Origin: Patiria miniata | Taxonomy: Eukaryota > Echinodermata > Asteroidea > Valvatida > Asterinidae | Direction: 5' to 3' | NCBI RefSeq assembly: GCF_015706575.1 | Contig: NW_024037074.1 | Location: 15,737,334-15,801,333 of the forward strand | Length of the DNA stretch: 64,000 bases | Shown: in pieces, positions 22,578 to 35,300 of the stretch | Layout: each line of letters starts with the position of its first letter | Position numbering within the stretch: position 1 is the first letter of the stretch | The notes under the pieces: generated by a model | What the model saw: only the letters and a program-made list of their open reading frames with translations | The model's database searches: none | Told to the model about the DNA's origin: nothing | Program-made: the position numbers and the translations under genes

Positions 22578-23100
22578 GTAAAAAGTCAACATCATTAAAG
22601 CTATTTTCTGTACCATTGCAATTTTTCCTCTTATCATTGTTGCAACACTAAACCTCAATAAGAGAATTGCCGGAAGAAATAAAGAAAAAAGCAGCATGCA
22701 GGTCTCATTAGTTACTCGGCGCATTGTTCACTTATCATAAATCTTATAATAATGTGCACTTCCATCAACAACATCCGTCCATTTCACAAAACTTTACAAT
22801 TATTCTTTTCCCCAAAATATCAATCTTATCTCCAAAATAAGAAGTCTTAAACCATTCAGCTTAATCTTATCGGTCGTATATATCCTCCATATATATGGTT
22901 GACTATGATTTAAGGTTCATAACTAGGATTAATTGTTTGACTTTTTTGTGTGAAACACAGATGTTTGAAAGGACACAAGCGTTAAAAAACAATTTTAAAA
23001 AAATGCAATGGAAGATGATTTATCGGTAAGTGTTCCATGTTTGAATATAATAGTTACAGACATCACTGGTCGAGTGGCAAGGTTAGAACTCATCGTCCCG

Positions 23101-26100
23101 ATGGAGGGTACGTTGGAGCTCCCAGCTGTCGGCCGACGGATGTGCCTCGGTACCCTGTATGATTGCCGCAGTCATCAAATCATCTCGTCTGGTACCACCC
23201 TTTGGGACCAAGAGACCATATCAGAAAATAAGAAGGTCAGTGAAAAGAAAAGTCACAAAGTGACCCTCGTGAGGTCCCATACATTCAACGACAAATGCAA
23301 AGCTCTTGAAGTAGACGAGTCTCTGAAAGCAAGCATTCTGGCTGATATAGTGCAACCGGCAGGCTCGGCTAAGTTTCTGACTGATCAGCCGCCACCAGAA
23401 GGCACGTGTCGCCTTTCTGTGCACTCCAAAGCTACAAACGGGATCGAAGAACTACAACTCAATCAACTGGGTAGTTGCAAAATTCTGAATTCAGAAGTGA
23501 TCACAGAAGGGAATGCCACTCACGTAGTGGTGGGGATTTTGTATGGGTCCAACACTTTCTTTATCTTCGACAAAACTTGTGGGGAAGAAACAAAAGAAGA
23601 TTGTCTAAAATCACTCATTCCCTTGGTGGGTGGTTTCAGTTCCGTTCCATATGAGGGGGAATCATCCACGTTTGATCCTAATGCAGCAAGTGGTGTAGAG
23701 TGCAAGGTTCGCTGTGATTTAGATGTAGAGGGTTGCCACTTTGATTGCAAAGCTGCTTCCAAGTTACTGACAGAGATACCTGATATGATCAAAGAAAATG
23801 CAGTTCCGGTAAAATTCTTTTTGTACCCATTGCACAAGATCGATTCAAGAGCAGCCAGGGTATGCAAGGCTATGAGCGATGGTCTTCTTTCACAGGCGCA
23901 AGAATTTCTGGAGGGTTTAGAGCGTTGTTCCGCGCGAGCCAGCGAAATGGCGGCCGATCCAGCGTGCAAAAAATTCCCACAGTTTGCCGAGAAGTTCGCG
24001 TTTTTTAAGCAAATGCTCAGCGAGTATAAGATGCACTTTCAGAGAGAGTTTGCGCTTGTGTTGCCCTCAATCCAAGGAGGTAGCGATGGGGAAAGCGTCC
24101 TGAAGGAAATGCTGCAGAACGCTGCAACAGTGTCGCCCTTCAAACTGGCCGAACTTGATGCCTGGCTTAAAAGCAAGCGCAAAGAGTTGAGTGCTGTTTG
24201 TTTGTACGTTAAGTATCTGCCTGACATAGAGATAATCAAGTCTCAAGAAAGCCTGGATGATATCCTGATGGACCCAAGTATAGATAATGTTGTATGCCTT
24301 ACCTTTCGACTGACAGGGAAAGAGGACGAGTATCTGAGGTCCCTGTCTCAGTACCTCACCACGAAAAAGGAAAGCAACTATAGCTTTCACCAATGGTGTG
24401 ACGAAGGTTCTGTGATGAGCTTTTTGAGAACCAAGGCGAGACTGTTCGCCGACTTCTTTCGCAGTAACCGTGAGTCAAAATGCACCAAGTTCATCGTGAC
24501 TGGGTATTCTGTTGGCTCATCGGCAGGAGAAGGGGCTAAAACCGGTGGCACAATCTTATTGTACGAGCAAGGTATACTTGCCCAAGAAGACTTCGAGCCA
24601 CCAAGCCAGCCAGGGAAGCCTAAGTGTGACGTCATGGATCATAATTCTATCGATATCTCATGGTCTCCGCCACAATACGGCCAGGACAGTGTGCAGAGGT
24701 ACATCGTCAAATGGAAGAGGTTTGGGAAGAAGCAAGTTTTCTTGGATGAAGTTCGCACAGAAAAGGGAGATACATGTTTCACACTTAAAAACCTGGAACC
24801 CAATGAATCCTTAGAATTCCAGATCACAGCAGTCTGTTCTGTAGGCGTCAGTCCAGACAGTGAGAGCAGTTACAGGGTGAGGACTCTACCGGCCAGCCCG
24901 CCAGGGAAGCCAGAAGCGCGTCCTGCTTCAGCATCTAGCATTGCTCTTGAGTGGGAACATCCTGCTCAGTCAGGGAAAAAAGTCACCATCAGAAGTTACG
25001 CCATCAAGTATGGGAAGGTTGTAAATGGGACAGTGCCAAATTGGCAACCAGAAGAAGAGACTGGATCTTCGGAGGGAAGGTTCACCGTACGCAAGCTGGA
25101 AACCAACGTATCCTACGTGTTTCAGGTGGTTGCCATTTATGAATCTGGCGTGACTAGTCTCCCCAGTGCAAGCAGCGATGTCTGCGCTACGTTTCCTGTC
25201 AGCCAGCCAGGCAAACCGGAGCTGGGCAATGTTACGGCATCAAGTGTCGACATGAAGTGGAAAGGCCCTACCAAAATAGGTCAAGGCGTGAAGCTAAAGG
25301 AATATTTCATAGAATACGCCCAGCTTAAAGAACAGAAGGGCCCGTCAGCAGAACGGACGTGGGAACAAGTGCTGACCAACGGTATGGACGACGGCTATAA
25401 CCTGACGGATCTACTGCCGAACACCACGTACATATGTCGTGTAGTACTGGTATGTGAGAATGACTACTTGACACCGAGTGAAACCAGTGTTCCATTTACG
25501 ACGCTTCCGGCTGGCCCTCCGACTGACGTGACAGTTGAACAGATATCGGCGACAGATATCGAAGTCACTTGGTCAAAGCCTACAGTGATCAGCAAACAAA
25601 AAGTCATAAAGCACTACCGGGTTAAATACCAGATTGTCGATGGTACTGCTTCTGCTGAAAAGATGGAAATCAAGACCAACAACGACTCCTGCACTTCTAC
25701 CATCAGCGACGCAACTCCAGAAACCGAGTTCAAAATCTGGGTGACTGCCGTCTGTGCTGAGAAGGACGAATTGGGCGAGAGTAGCAAAGTTGTCTCATTC
25801 ACCACTAAAAAGCTTCTGAAGCATGAAATAAGAGTCAACGCCAAGATGTTGCAACCCGGATATAAAAAGAACGGAAAACCGTGCATCTTGAAATTCCCAC
25901 TTGAAGAAGTGTGCTGCAGACCCCACGGCCAAAGTTTTAGCTTCGGTGAGCCACCGAAAATACAGGGTGTCGAACACAAAGTGATCATGGTGGTTGGTGT
26001 AACTGGCTCGGGCAAGAGCACCCTCATCAATGCGATTGCCAACCACATCTTGGACGTTGACCGGAAAGATGACTTCCGCTTCAAGATGGTCGATGTGAAC

Positions 26101-27510
26101 GAGGCGAGAGGGTCTTCTCAAGCTTACAGCCAGACTCAGGTCCTCACATCTTACACTCTCTATCGCCACAATTATCTCAGCCTGCCCTACACTCTGACTA
26201 TAATCGACACTCCCGGCTTTGGGGACACGCGCGGCATCGAACGAGACAAGGCGATCATGGACAAGATCCGAGAGTTCTTCTTGGATTCCGAGTCCCACGG
26301 TATCGATCACATTGACGCCATCGGGTTCGTCGTTCAGGCGTCCCAGGCTCGGTTGACCCAGACCCAGAAGTACGTGTTCGATTCTATTTTGTCTGTGTTT
26401 GGGAAGGATATATCGGACAACATTCGCCTTCTGGTGACGTTCGCAGATCAGAGCGAACCGCCTGTTTTGGCTGCAGTCAAAGCGGCAGAAATACCCTACA
26501 CCGGTAACGCATTCAAGTTCAACAACTCAGCACTGTTTTCGGTGAATGCCAAGAATGACAGTCGTTCCAAAAAGAAAGCAGGCAAGGAAGAAAAAGGTGA
26601 TGTGGTGGACTGGTTCTGGAAGATGGGTAAGGAAAACATGGCAGACTTTCTTCTCGAAATCCAGACGCTGGAACCCCAAAGTCTTGTCCTGACGAAGGAA
26701 GTACTTGAAGAGAGAAAGCGTTTGGAGGTGACGGTACAGGGTCTCCAACCTCAGATTAATCTTGTAATTTGCAAGCTGGAAGAGCTTCAGGCGGAACTTC
26801 AGCTTCTTCAGCAACATGAGGCAGAGATCGAGGCAAACAAAGACTTCAAATTCGAACTGGAAGTTCCAAAGTCCAAGATGGTTAAGATAACCGGTGGAGA
26901 ATTCATAACCAACTGCAGCAAGTGTCACTTCACCTGCCACTATCCATGTCGTATTGCTGACGACACGATGAAAGATAAATGTAAGGCAATGAAATATGGA
27001 TTTTGTACTGCTTGTCCACAAAAATGTGCATGGGATGTGCATTTCAACCAGCCTTACAGGTTTGAGTTCTATAGGGAGAAGGAACAGAGAACCTACGGAG
27101 AAATAGAAGCAAGGTACAAAGATGCATCGGGAAAGAAGATGACAGTAGAACAGGTGATTAGAAAGCTGGTCGAAGAAGTAAAAACGGTCCGCACGTGTGT
27201 CTACGAATTAGTGTCTGACACGCGTAAAAGTATCATGCGTCTAGAGGAGATTGCGCTGAAACCAAACCCACTGAGCACTCCAGAGTATGTGGACGTCCTG
27301 ATTGAAAGTGAGAAACGCAGTCACGTGCCAGGTTGGCAAACCAGAGTAAACGTATTGCAGGAATTAAGGAAAGAGGCCGAAATCTTGGACAAGGTCAAGG
27401 ATGAAAATTTCGACCCATTCCAGAACTACAAGACAATGTTCCAGCCTGCCGGAAAAGACAAGAAACCAAGTCTGATTGCAAGGATTTGGGCATCATTGAT
27501 GCCACAATGA
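23101..27510 (+). CDS. SNTX-like / 4xFN3 / P-loop GTPase / Cys-cluster protein, copy 2
   Basis: Intact 1469-aa single-exon paralogue of copy 1, with the same domain order. The P-loop GVTGSGKST is at 966-974, DTPGFGD at 1036-1042, TFAD at 1113-1116, and the Cys/His cluster starts at C1272. The SNTX-like half and the GTPase are almost the same as copy 1. Changes concentrate in FN3-3 (about residues 735-795, with a small insertion around EYAQLKEQKG) and in FN3-1 (one residue shorter near KRFGKKQ). The frame stays open upstream to an ATG at 23008, but that extension would read through the conserved acceptor at 23059, is stopped in copy 1 and shifted in copy 3, so I start at 23101. Function is inferred to match copy 1. 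Confidence 0.93.
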   Translation: MEGTLELPAVGRRMCLGTLYDCRSHQIISSGTTLWDQETISENKKVSEKKSHKVTLVRSHTFNDKCKALEVDESLKASILADIVQPAGSAKFLTDQPPPEGTCRLSVHSKATNGIEELQLNQLGSCKILNSEVITEGNATHVVVGILYGSNTFFIFDKTCGEETKEDCLKSLIPLVGGFSSVPYEGESSTFDPNAASGVECKVRCDLDVEGCHFDCKAASKLLTEIPDMIKENAVPVKFFLYPLHKIDSRAARVCKAMSDGLLSQAQEFLEGLERCSARASEMAADPACKKFPQFAEKFAFFKQMLSEYKMHFQREFALVLPSIQGGSDGESVLKEMLQNAATVSPFKLAELDAWLKSKRKELSAVCLYVKYLPDIEIIKSQESLDDILMDPSIDNVVCLTFRLTGKEDEYLRSLSQYLTTKKESNYSFHQWCDEGSVMSFLRTKARLFADFFRSNRESKCTKFIVTGYSVGSSAGEGAKTGGTILLYEQGILAQEDFEPPSQPGKPKCDVMDHNSIDISWSPPQYGQDSVQRYIVKWKRFGKKQVFLDEVRTEKGDTCFTLKNLEPNESLEFQITAVCSVGVSPDSESSYRVRTLPASPPGKPEARPASASSIALEWEHPAQSGKKVTIRSYAIKYGKVVNGTVPNWQPEEETGSSEGRFTVRKLETNVSYVFQVVAIYESGVTSLPSASSDVCATFPVSQPGKPELGNVTASSVDMKWKGPTKIGQGVKLKEYFIEYAQLKEQKGPSAERTWEQVLTNGMDDGYNLTDLLPNTTYICRVVLVCENDYLTPSETSVPFTTLPAGPPTDVTVEQISATDIEVTWSKPTVISKQKVIKHYRVKYQIVDGTASAEKMEIKTNNDSCTSTISDATPETEFKIWVTAVCAEKDELGESSKVVSFTTKKLLKHEIRVNAKMLQPGYKKNGKPCILKFPLEEVCCRPHGQSFSFGEPPKIQGVEHKVIMVVGVTGSGKSTLINAIANHILDVDRKDDFRFKMVDVNEARGSSQAYSQTQVLTSYTLYRHNYLSLPYTLTIIDTPGFGDTRGIERDKAIMDKIREFFLDSESHGIDHIDAIGFVVQASQARLTQTQKYVFDSILSVFGKDISDNIRLLVTFADQSEPPVLAAVKAAEIPYTGNAFKFNNSALFSVNAKNDSRSKKKAGKEEKGDVVDWFWKMGKENMADFLLEIQTLEPQSLVLTKEVLEERKRLEVTVQGLQPQINLVICKLEELQAELQLLQQHEAEIEANKDFKFELEVPKSKMVKITGGEFITNCSKCHFTCHYPCRIADDTMKDKCKAMKYGFCTACPQKCAWDVHFNQPYRFEFYREKEQRTYGEIEARYKDASGKKMTVEQVIRKLVEEVKTVRTCVYELVSDTRKSIMRLEEIALKPNPLSTPEYVDVLIESEKRSHVPGWQTRVNVLQELRKEAEILDKVKDENFDPFQNYKTMFQPAGKDKKPSLIARIWASLMPQ

Positions 27511-28605
27511 GCAATCTTCTAACCTCTGAAAAACCACAAGCTTACAACAAACGTGCTGTTTGAATTTCCATCCGTTTCATTGCTACTTTAAATCACCCAA
27601 CTTTTGCTTCCAAGTGCGATGCATAATGATCTCATCAAGCAAGCTCAGTCCTGAATTGCGGCACATCCCACGTAATGGATCATCGTAGCTGGCAAACATT
27701 CGGAGAAAAACATGTGATACGTCTTAATTATATTGCCATTCCATTCTTGGCAAAACCAGGGTGTTTCCCCTTATTTCTATATTCTCATTAATTTCCCAGA
27801 TCACAGTTGACTTGCAAAATTTTAACCAGAGTTTATTAAACAGTTAAATTAAATGACTAACACTGCAGCATCTGCAGTGCCTCTTTGCCAGCTGCCATGC
27901 TTGGCCCTCTGCCGCGCATCTGTTCTTTGCTGCAGCATGCAGTGAATCGTGGTCACGTGGTCCGTCACTGCGGTGTAATAATGCCGCTATGTACATCAGT
28001 CTGGCGCAGTTTGTTCCATGTAATCTTAAGTTCATGATAAGTCAAGTCGCCATGCGTGCGAGTGGCGAAAGTGCATATTTCAAATACACGTTACCACTGC
28101 GGCAAACTTTTTAGCCATTCTGAATCAATTTAATGCAATTATGTACGCTCTGAGACCAGCTTTACTAGGCCCGCTTTGTCTTTTTTGTTCTCCAAAGATG
28201 ACAGATTTGATTAGAAAACATTGATATTATTCATAATTTCATATTACTGCAAAACCGGAGGCTTTTTTCGGACTTTGACTTTCTGTTGTGATTCTGACGT
28301 CTCAGTTAACGCGCAGTCAGTTTGGTCATTTTGTCAATCTCAGTCGACCCCCCCCCCCAAAAAAAAATCTGAAATACATTGCAAACTCTCCACTTGTTCT
28401 TTTGGCCAGCCAAAAGTTTGACGTAATTTGTGACGTCACAGCGCATCTTGCATATTATCGTGTCCTTTTTATATCGCAAAACTGGCTCTTGAATCTTTAG
28501 AATAAGCTCTTGAAAATATACATTTTTTTTGCATTTCTCAAGTCGCCATTATCAGGTAACCCTGTCAAGGCTAGGCAGACAAGCCGTACGAAGTGAAAAA
28601 AATGT
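27511..28605 (+). other. Conserved 3' flank of gene 2; no gene seen
   Basis: It aligns with 8712-9950. ATTAAA at 27848-27853 is the candidate poly(A) signal. The GCATGCTTGGCCCTCT block and the GACGTCTCAGTTAACG block are kept. Confidence 0.5.
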
Positions 28606-30460
28606 AACAGGTTTTGCCGTATAAATACTTGTAATTGCTTAGCACAAGACGCACGCAACATGTAGACCAGATCCTCATGCATTAGTATATCAATTAATGA
28701 ATTGTTTATAATCACGGCATGACTGTAGGAAATAAGATGTATTTTCCCATTGACATATGGTCATCTGATTCCAACGATAGCGAACGTTGGTATATTTAAA
28801 GTGAAATCATGTTTTCATTGCGATGATATGAATGTTATTCGAAAATCAAATGGTACCAATATGGGAAGTTTGCAATTTGAACGGTTGGATTGAAAAAGAG
28901 GCTATTAGCCTCACATTGATTGCATGATTTCGATTCCCAGCGAAGACCGATATTGACAGGAACCAGTTTCTCTTGTAAACGAATATATAATTTTGATTCC
29001 ACATATCAAATCTGTGTAGCTAGGAAGAATAATGACATGTACATTTTAAAGGTAGTGCTACTTTAAAAAAAATGGATGTGAAGTGTTATATGTGAGGAAC
29101 GTATAATATGGTAATCGTGAAATCGAATATATCATGGTGAAACATAATATTTGGAGTAGGATAGTATTGAAATTGTAGTCAAATGCTATGTCAATTTATT
29201 CCCGCCAATTAGAATTGAAATAGTTTTTTATATTATGCCAACTATTAATTTGTATACCCAGACGTATAGTCATTCATTGCTGCTGATGAAAATATCAACA
29301 CAAGTATACGAGAATATTGTTATAGTTGATTACATTATGGTAGTTACGTGACCATTATACAAACGTTTATTGGAAAGTATGTTGTCCATGTAACCCTGCA
29401 GTAGAACAGTCATATTTGTACTTGCATACATTTACACTTGTTAATGCTTTTGTTATAACCCAATATTTAGTTTAAGTTGACTTCAATTTCATGAAAAGCA
29501 AATACTCAGTCTGTCTTTGCTGCGATTTAATACCAAGTTTCTGTTATCTAAATCGTGGTTTGGAAATCATCTATAGACGATACATAGCATAATTCATGAG
29601 AAAAATATTGTTAATTGGGAAGTGTTTATGTTATTCTTTTTTAGGAATGATTGCTTAAGGCAGAACAGAATAACAAAAAAATCAGAGTAGATGAAAAACA
29701 AAATGTGAACGCTCGGACGTATACGATCAATGTAACCCCGTAACAATCAATGTAACCCCGTAGTATAGTAGGCCTATATGTAGAATTAGTATGTCGAATA
29801 TTCAAATATTTAGCATATTTGCATACAGTTAAATCTTTAATGGTTTCGTTTTGATTGTATTTAGTTTGATTGTAACGATAAAATTACATTTTTATTATTG
29901 CTGGTTTTTTTTGGTTTATTTTTTTTTGTTTCAATAATTGATGTCGAGTGTTTTAAATTGTGAGGATCGTATTGAATGAAAATCCTCGAATTGGTAACAT
30001 CACGGTGAAAGACATATATTCGGAGTAAGATAGTAGAAACTGTAGTCAATTGTGTGACTGTGTGACTATTTACGCCAATTAGAATTATAATAGCTTCATA
30101 ATATTGCCTACTATTAATTTGTATACTCAGACGTTTGTGATTTTGGGAGTAGATGCAACATATTTTTGATTTCGAAATCTAGCATAATACATGAGAAAAA
30201 AAAATGTTTAGTGGAGAAGTGTTTATTTTATCCTCATTTCATGCCGTTTTACCAATTACGGAAAAGTTGGAGTAGCTGGGTGAAATTTTATGTCACTTAT
30301 TAGAAAGTATTTCTAAATCAAATCATTTACTTGCTGTAGTTTGATTTAATGCGCTTTTTAGACTTCACATTATAACACGAATGTTAAGAATATTGTTACA
30401 TTTGTTAGCGTTATAGTTAAATTATACCCGTATGGTTAAAGCATGTAAGCCTATAGGGTA
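28606..30460. other. AT-rich spacer of unit 2; no gene
   Basis: A single copy of the segment that is doubled in unit 1, followed by a shortened equivalent of 13316-14596. A 20-bp direct repeat (CAATCAATGTAACCCCGTA-like) near 29728-29762 is private to this copy. Confidence 0.5.
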
Positions 30461-31074
30461 CAGGGTGAGACAAAAAGAAAGTGACCTATAATGAGAAAAA
30501 TAGTTTAACAAAAATTATGTGGCTCGCTCCATTTCATAAAAACTAATATGGGACAAAATTCATCTTATTGACTATATGACAATTTCACGTAATTTGCTAT
30601 CTTCACAAGTTATGTCTATTTTAATGCAAACATTATAAAAATTCAGCTGTCCACCAATGATCATTTACTTTCAAATACAATGAAACAAGGGCGTTTTCCT
30701 ACCTTCATGAACAGACACAAATCACCATCATTATTTCAGAAAAATATTTTCTCACTTTCAAAACACAAAGTCTAACAGTAAGAATTATGTTTCAGTCTTG
30801 ACAAAAATCATACAAAAAAACCCATTTGTATTTGAATGCCTGTGTAAATCGCTGGTTCTCACTCAGCTCAATAACCTAAAATGGCATTCCAAATGGATTC
30901 TTTGAGTAAAATACGCATAACTTCTAATAGCATGGATCAATTTCAGAAATTCATGTTTTCTCAATGGGGGAAGAACATGCTCGTTTAAAATTTACTTCGT
31001 TTGGTGTGTCAAATTTAATTGATTTTGAAGGAAAACAATCAATAATCCGGGTCACTTTCTTTTGACTCACCATG
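30461..31074. mobile_element. Mariner-type MITE, unit 2 copy (complete ends)
   Basis: TA-CAGGGTGAGACAAAAAG at the left and CTTTTGACTCACCATG-TA at the right are imperfect inverse repeats with TA on both sides. At 614 bp with no transposase, it sits at the same place as the copies at 14597 and 54972, so it was inserted before the units duplicated. Confidence 0.7.
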
Positions 31075-32210
31075 TATACAATTAATGTTACCCGGCAGTA
31101 TAAGTAGAATTAACATGTCGAATATTCAAACATTAAGCATACTTGCATAAATTTACAAAATGTTGTGGCCTTTAGTTTGATTGTATCAATTTTGATTAAT
31201 AATATACTGTATTATGTAATGTCTTTGGCATTTAATGTCTTTATGTGTGTAACAGGAAGGGCAAAACATAATAAGGAATCACATCTCAGACTGAATTCTG
31301 GCTGTGATTTCTGTTTAAAAATCAAAGGGGAAAGCATAACATGGTCCTTGAATTAGTGCGACAGTTATAATTGATTTTCCCATTCACTGACCTTTGAAAT
31401 GTGCCTATTTTGTGAGAAATTGATCATTCATCAAAACCAACGAAAATGGAAGGCTATCTGAAGCATTCATCAATTTGACTTTTATTACTAAACAATTTTC
31501 ATTAATTGTTTAAATTTATTCTTTTGTTCCTCTTTCATTGGATAAGCACATAATACTCTTTTTGTTGCCTGTATCCAATCTGTATGACGACACTGGCCAT
31601 GTAAAATATACTATTTGTTTCTCATCCAATCCGCTAAACTTTCATCAGTTTTATAAAATGCAACCATTTTGCTGAATATCATAGGAGGCGATTAACAGTC
31701 GTTCTATGCAGAAGTGGATGATAAACAAACCGTTATTTTATTGGGCCTTAATCAAAATGTTAAATCCAATTTGATTATTTCCATTTTATTATTAGCATTT
31801 AGACAACATTTTGTGATTTATTTAGACGCAGTAGAATTACTTAGATGCAGTAGAAGGCTTGCATTGCTGATTATTAAAAGCTTGCTTTAAAATATAACGC
31901 TTCTGTATCTGCTGCTTGTTTAAAGTGGTCCGATCTTTTTTTTCTTTGTAAAGTTTTGAGAAAGTGAATCAACGTTTTGTCCAGAAATAATATCAGAGTA
32001 TTTTGATATATGTATGCAGATCCTTTATTTAAATGGAGGGGTGGCCGGCTGGGCGATGGAGGCCCCCACTCTGGAGGGGCAACACAACTTTCTGGAGGGG
32101 GGGGGGGGCTTAGACTTTGGCGTGCACCATTCCAAGTTTCGTGTCTTTATGAAATATGGACCTATTGCTACCAACCCCTATAGCCCTCCGCCGCGAGAGG
32201 GCGTTATCAG
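31075..32210. other. Conserved spacer of unit 2; no gene
   Basis: It aligns with 15241-16370. A short frame at 31165-31356 matches one in unit 1 but is broken in unit 3. It ends in the conserved GC-rich block with CCGCGAGAGGGC. Confidence 0.4.
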
Positions 32211-32590
32211 AACGAACCACTGAGGGATGCAAAATGCACCCCTGTATTAAAATTCACATAGACACCAGATGCCATGCCAATACTTCAAAATTCTTTTTAA
32301 TATACTCAAAAATCTCACAGGTATTTAAACTGCTCAGAAAAATGATGATCAACATATCATCTTTCATTTTCTTTTCAAATTATGGTGGGTTGACCATTGA
32401 CTTTTTGTGAAATTAGCACCCAAAGAAGACGACCCCTATTAGCCATTTTGAAAAACGATCCCTCCACAACATGGCAAAATAGCGCCACTTTCGAGCCCAA
32501 TTGCATCCAAAATGCATCCATAAAGGCTCAAAAGCCGGGCCAGAGGTTCATTGCCATATGTCTTCAATGTATTCCATGTAGTCTGACAAG
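32211..32590. other. Spacer shared with 57170-57545; no gene
   Basis: It aligns with the segment that follows the 386-bp TIR element in unit 3 (GAGGGATGCAAAATGCACCC onward). It may be the 3' untranslated tail of the adjacent retrotransposon fragment. Confidence 0.35.
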
Positions 32591-32740
32591 CAGAAGAACT
32601 TACTATGTGGTGGTGTAGGCTAGATTATAGTAGTGTGTTTTCAGAGCCGTTTTGAATGAGCTGAGAGATGTGCATGCTAGATCGGATGTTAATGGGGAGA
32701 CTATTCCAAAGCCGTGGTGCAGCTAAACGAAACGAAAAAG
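32590..32740 (-). mobile_element. Short non-LTR retrotransposon 3' remnant
   Basis: The minus strand translates to a fragment with WNSLP/SINIRSS- and FKTALKTHYYNLA-like motifs, typical of the very C-terminus of CR1/L2-type reverse-transcriptase proteins. A longer copy is at 57550-57898. It is truncated and non-functional. Confidence 0.45.
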
Positions 32741-32779
32741 TTGTTGGTTAGTAGACTGGAGACCAGAACGACCGGATTA

Positions 32780-35300
32780 TACTTTCAATGGGGGCGCTGT
32801 TCAAATCCGACGATTTTTAACACTATATTACAGAATAGTGTACAAATACCCCCTAACCAAGCTGGCTCTGTCCACAGGCGGACATTATTGTGCACAGGCG
32901 GACATTATTATCAGTATAATGTTTTGGGTGTCATAACAAAGTGGGGGGAGGGGGTTCGTATTATTAATAATGAATTTCTATCGCTAAATTTCACTCCTTC
33001 CATCAAAATCTGGTTTGACAACACTGAGCTTCTACGTGGAGGCGCAAAGACCATTAAGTAATTGTGTCAGTTTCACAGGGGAGCTGCTTAACATTTTATA
33101 TCTGCTAAGCATAGACACGCCCTAAATCAGCTGGTTACCAGTCCCTCGAACATGTAACGCACACAGCTCTCAGTCAATTTGTACTCAGCGAATTGTTTTT
33201 GTGCGACACTCTCTGCTGAGCTGCTTCTTAAATTGGCTAGGCTCCGATCATTTCACATGATTGTGCATGTCTCGCCAGCTCACTTAAAAAGAAAAGAAAT
33301 ATAAGTTAAGATTAACACAAATTCATGAGGGCCACCATGGACCATAGCTTAAGATTTCATATTGGCTTTTTGTTTTTTGTACTTTTGGAAAGCGGAAGTG
33401 GTTATCAGTTATTTAAGGGAAAACCTTGTTCCTATGTGTTACTTTTTTCAACCTTATTTCCAATAGAAACGCATGGGTGGACTCCTTCCTTATCCTGATT
33501 CAGTACAGCAATAGCCAGAAATGGATTTATGTCATATACTTAGTGTGGTTAATTCCAAGGTGTATTGCGTATTTTAACGTTCAGTGTACATCGTTACTCC
33601 ACCTCAAAAAATTTCCCCATTTTGAACTTTGCTTATATTATGTAATGTGATACCGCATATTGGTTGGATAAGAATTGGCTGATGGGGCAAATTGGCCGCG
33701 ACGTACCCCAGACATTGCGTACAATAATAAAAACCGATTTGACGCAGTCGGGCACCAGACTATTCCTATATACTTTGCGTATTTGTGCAAGCTTTTTGAA
33801 CCTACAAATAAAACAATACCACTCATACCAGGGTGAGAGAGCAGGTAACGGTGGAAGCGTACTGCTTGACTTAGTGGGAACGAGGTTAATGTTAAAAGGC
33901 TATTAAATCCAACTGCACGTTCAAAAAGATGTTCTCCTGAAATACGTCAGGGGGATTTTTTTACACCTGGAAATCCGAGTCTATTTGCGAATTTGACTTT
34001 GTAGGAGGCTATGCAAATATTCGTGACTTTTGTACTCGGGGGCATATTTACAGATAAATAAACTCACATTTGTTGCCTTCTGGCGAAGACCAATGTGGCA
34101 AGCATTAACGTAAATAATTGACAAAACAAACAATGAATTAAGTTTGTACTTTGTTCTTTCCAAGCTACAGCAGCGTACAGCTTACGTTTGGAAAAAAAAC
34201 GCTTAGGCCTGCTTAAACAGACACGATATCACAATGCATTTATGTGAAAACCCTGAAAGCCACAATAATTGAAGAAATAATGTGTACTTAATTTCTCTTA
34301 AAAAGTGTAGCTTGTATCCCTAATAATATGTCCCTTTTCACTTTGCTTAATATATACTTATGTTATGTGATACTACATTTTGGCTGGATAGGAATTGCCT
34401 GGATAATATGGTAACATTTTAAAATTGAAGAAAATAGTGTTTTTGGATCCTCATGCCGGCACGGATAGATTCTGTTTTTACCCCAGACACTAGCACCGTA
34501 CATACTGATTTAAAGCACAGACGGGCACCAGGCTATTCCTGATTTGCATACGCGTGCAAGCTTGTTGAACTTTGATACAATACCAGGCTGTGCCGATAGC
34601 AGGATAAAAATAACTGCATATCTTTTTAACGACTTCAGAGGATGGGATATCTTTTACTTGGGAAATTCCAGGCTATTTGCGAATTTCGCTTTGTATGCAA
34701 ATACCCGTGACTTTTGTACCTGAGGGGGCGTATAGGCCCTACAGCATGATCGACTCAACTTTGTTGCCTTCCGTCCAAGCCAATGACAGAGGGCACAAGT
34801 CTGTATTTAAATTCATATAAAAAGCAGCATACAAAGTTTAATTTTGAGTTTTCTAAAACTTAAACTACACTCTTTCAAATGCATATGGAAAACCTCGAAA
34901 GCCACATGAAGCGTAAGCGAATGTTTCGGAGTTTCATAAAAAAGAAACGTGACTTTTATCTTAACTATATCTATGGTTCTTTAACTGTTGGCGCATGAGT
35001 ATTTCAACAATGTAAAGACGTAAATCTGTTGACAAATTAGGCTTTAATTGTTGAAATCATCATGTTTGAACGTTTCTCTGGCAATTATCGATAAGATATG
35101 GGCATACTTTTCTGTATTTAAAACCTATGCAGTTGAACTGTTTGAAAGTTACTCACATGGAGACACTGGCGATTGTGCCTATACTGGTTAACACATAGTA
35201 TTATAAGAGTCAGTTTTTTTTAGCCATGTGTTCACAATGTAATCCATGCACAAAGCTGTAAACTATTTTAAAATAAAAAAATCGTGCTGCGCACACAGAG
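32780..35300. repeat. Remnant leader-type repeats with no coding exon
   Basis: From ACTTTCAATGGGGGCGCTGT (32780) this aligns with 59290-59880. It contains a CTGCTTAACATTTTATATCT block (about 33084), as in the gene leaders, and two degenerate copies of a roughly 0.75-kb segment (about 33605-34050 and 34335-34780). Each of these has the TTTGCGAATTT, GCAAATA and GTGACTTTTGTAC order. These are pieces of gene leaders without a following gene, so it may be the scar of a lost unit. Confidence 0.5.

Larger units (their letters stand above)
18822..32210. repeat. Tandem segmental-duplication unit 2
   Basis: This is the block with gene copy 2, colinear with unit 1 from position 1. Differences include an extra segment of about 95 bp near 19823-19918, a single copy of the region duplicated in unit 1, and loss of several hundred bases upstream of the mariner-type element. 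It is the unit most similar to unit 1. Confidence 0.8.

Noticed and set aside
23008..23100. 31-residue N-terminal extension of copy 2
   Set aside because: Copy 1 has an in-frame stop and copy 3 a frameshift in this interval; it also spans a conserved splice acceptor.
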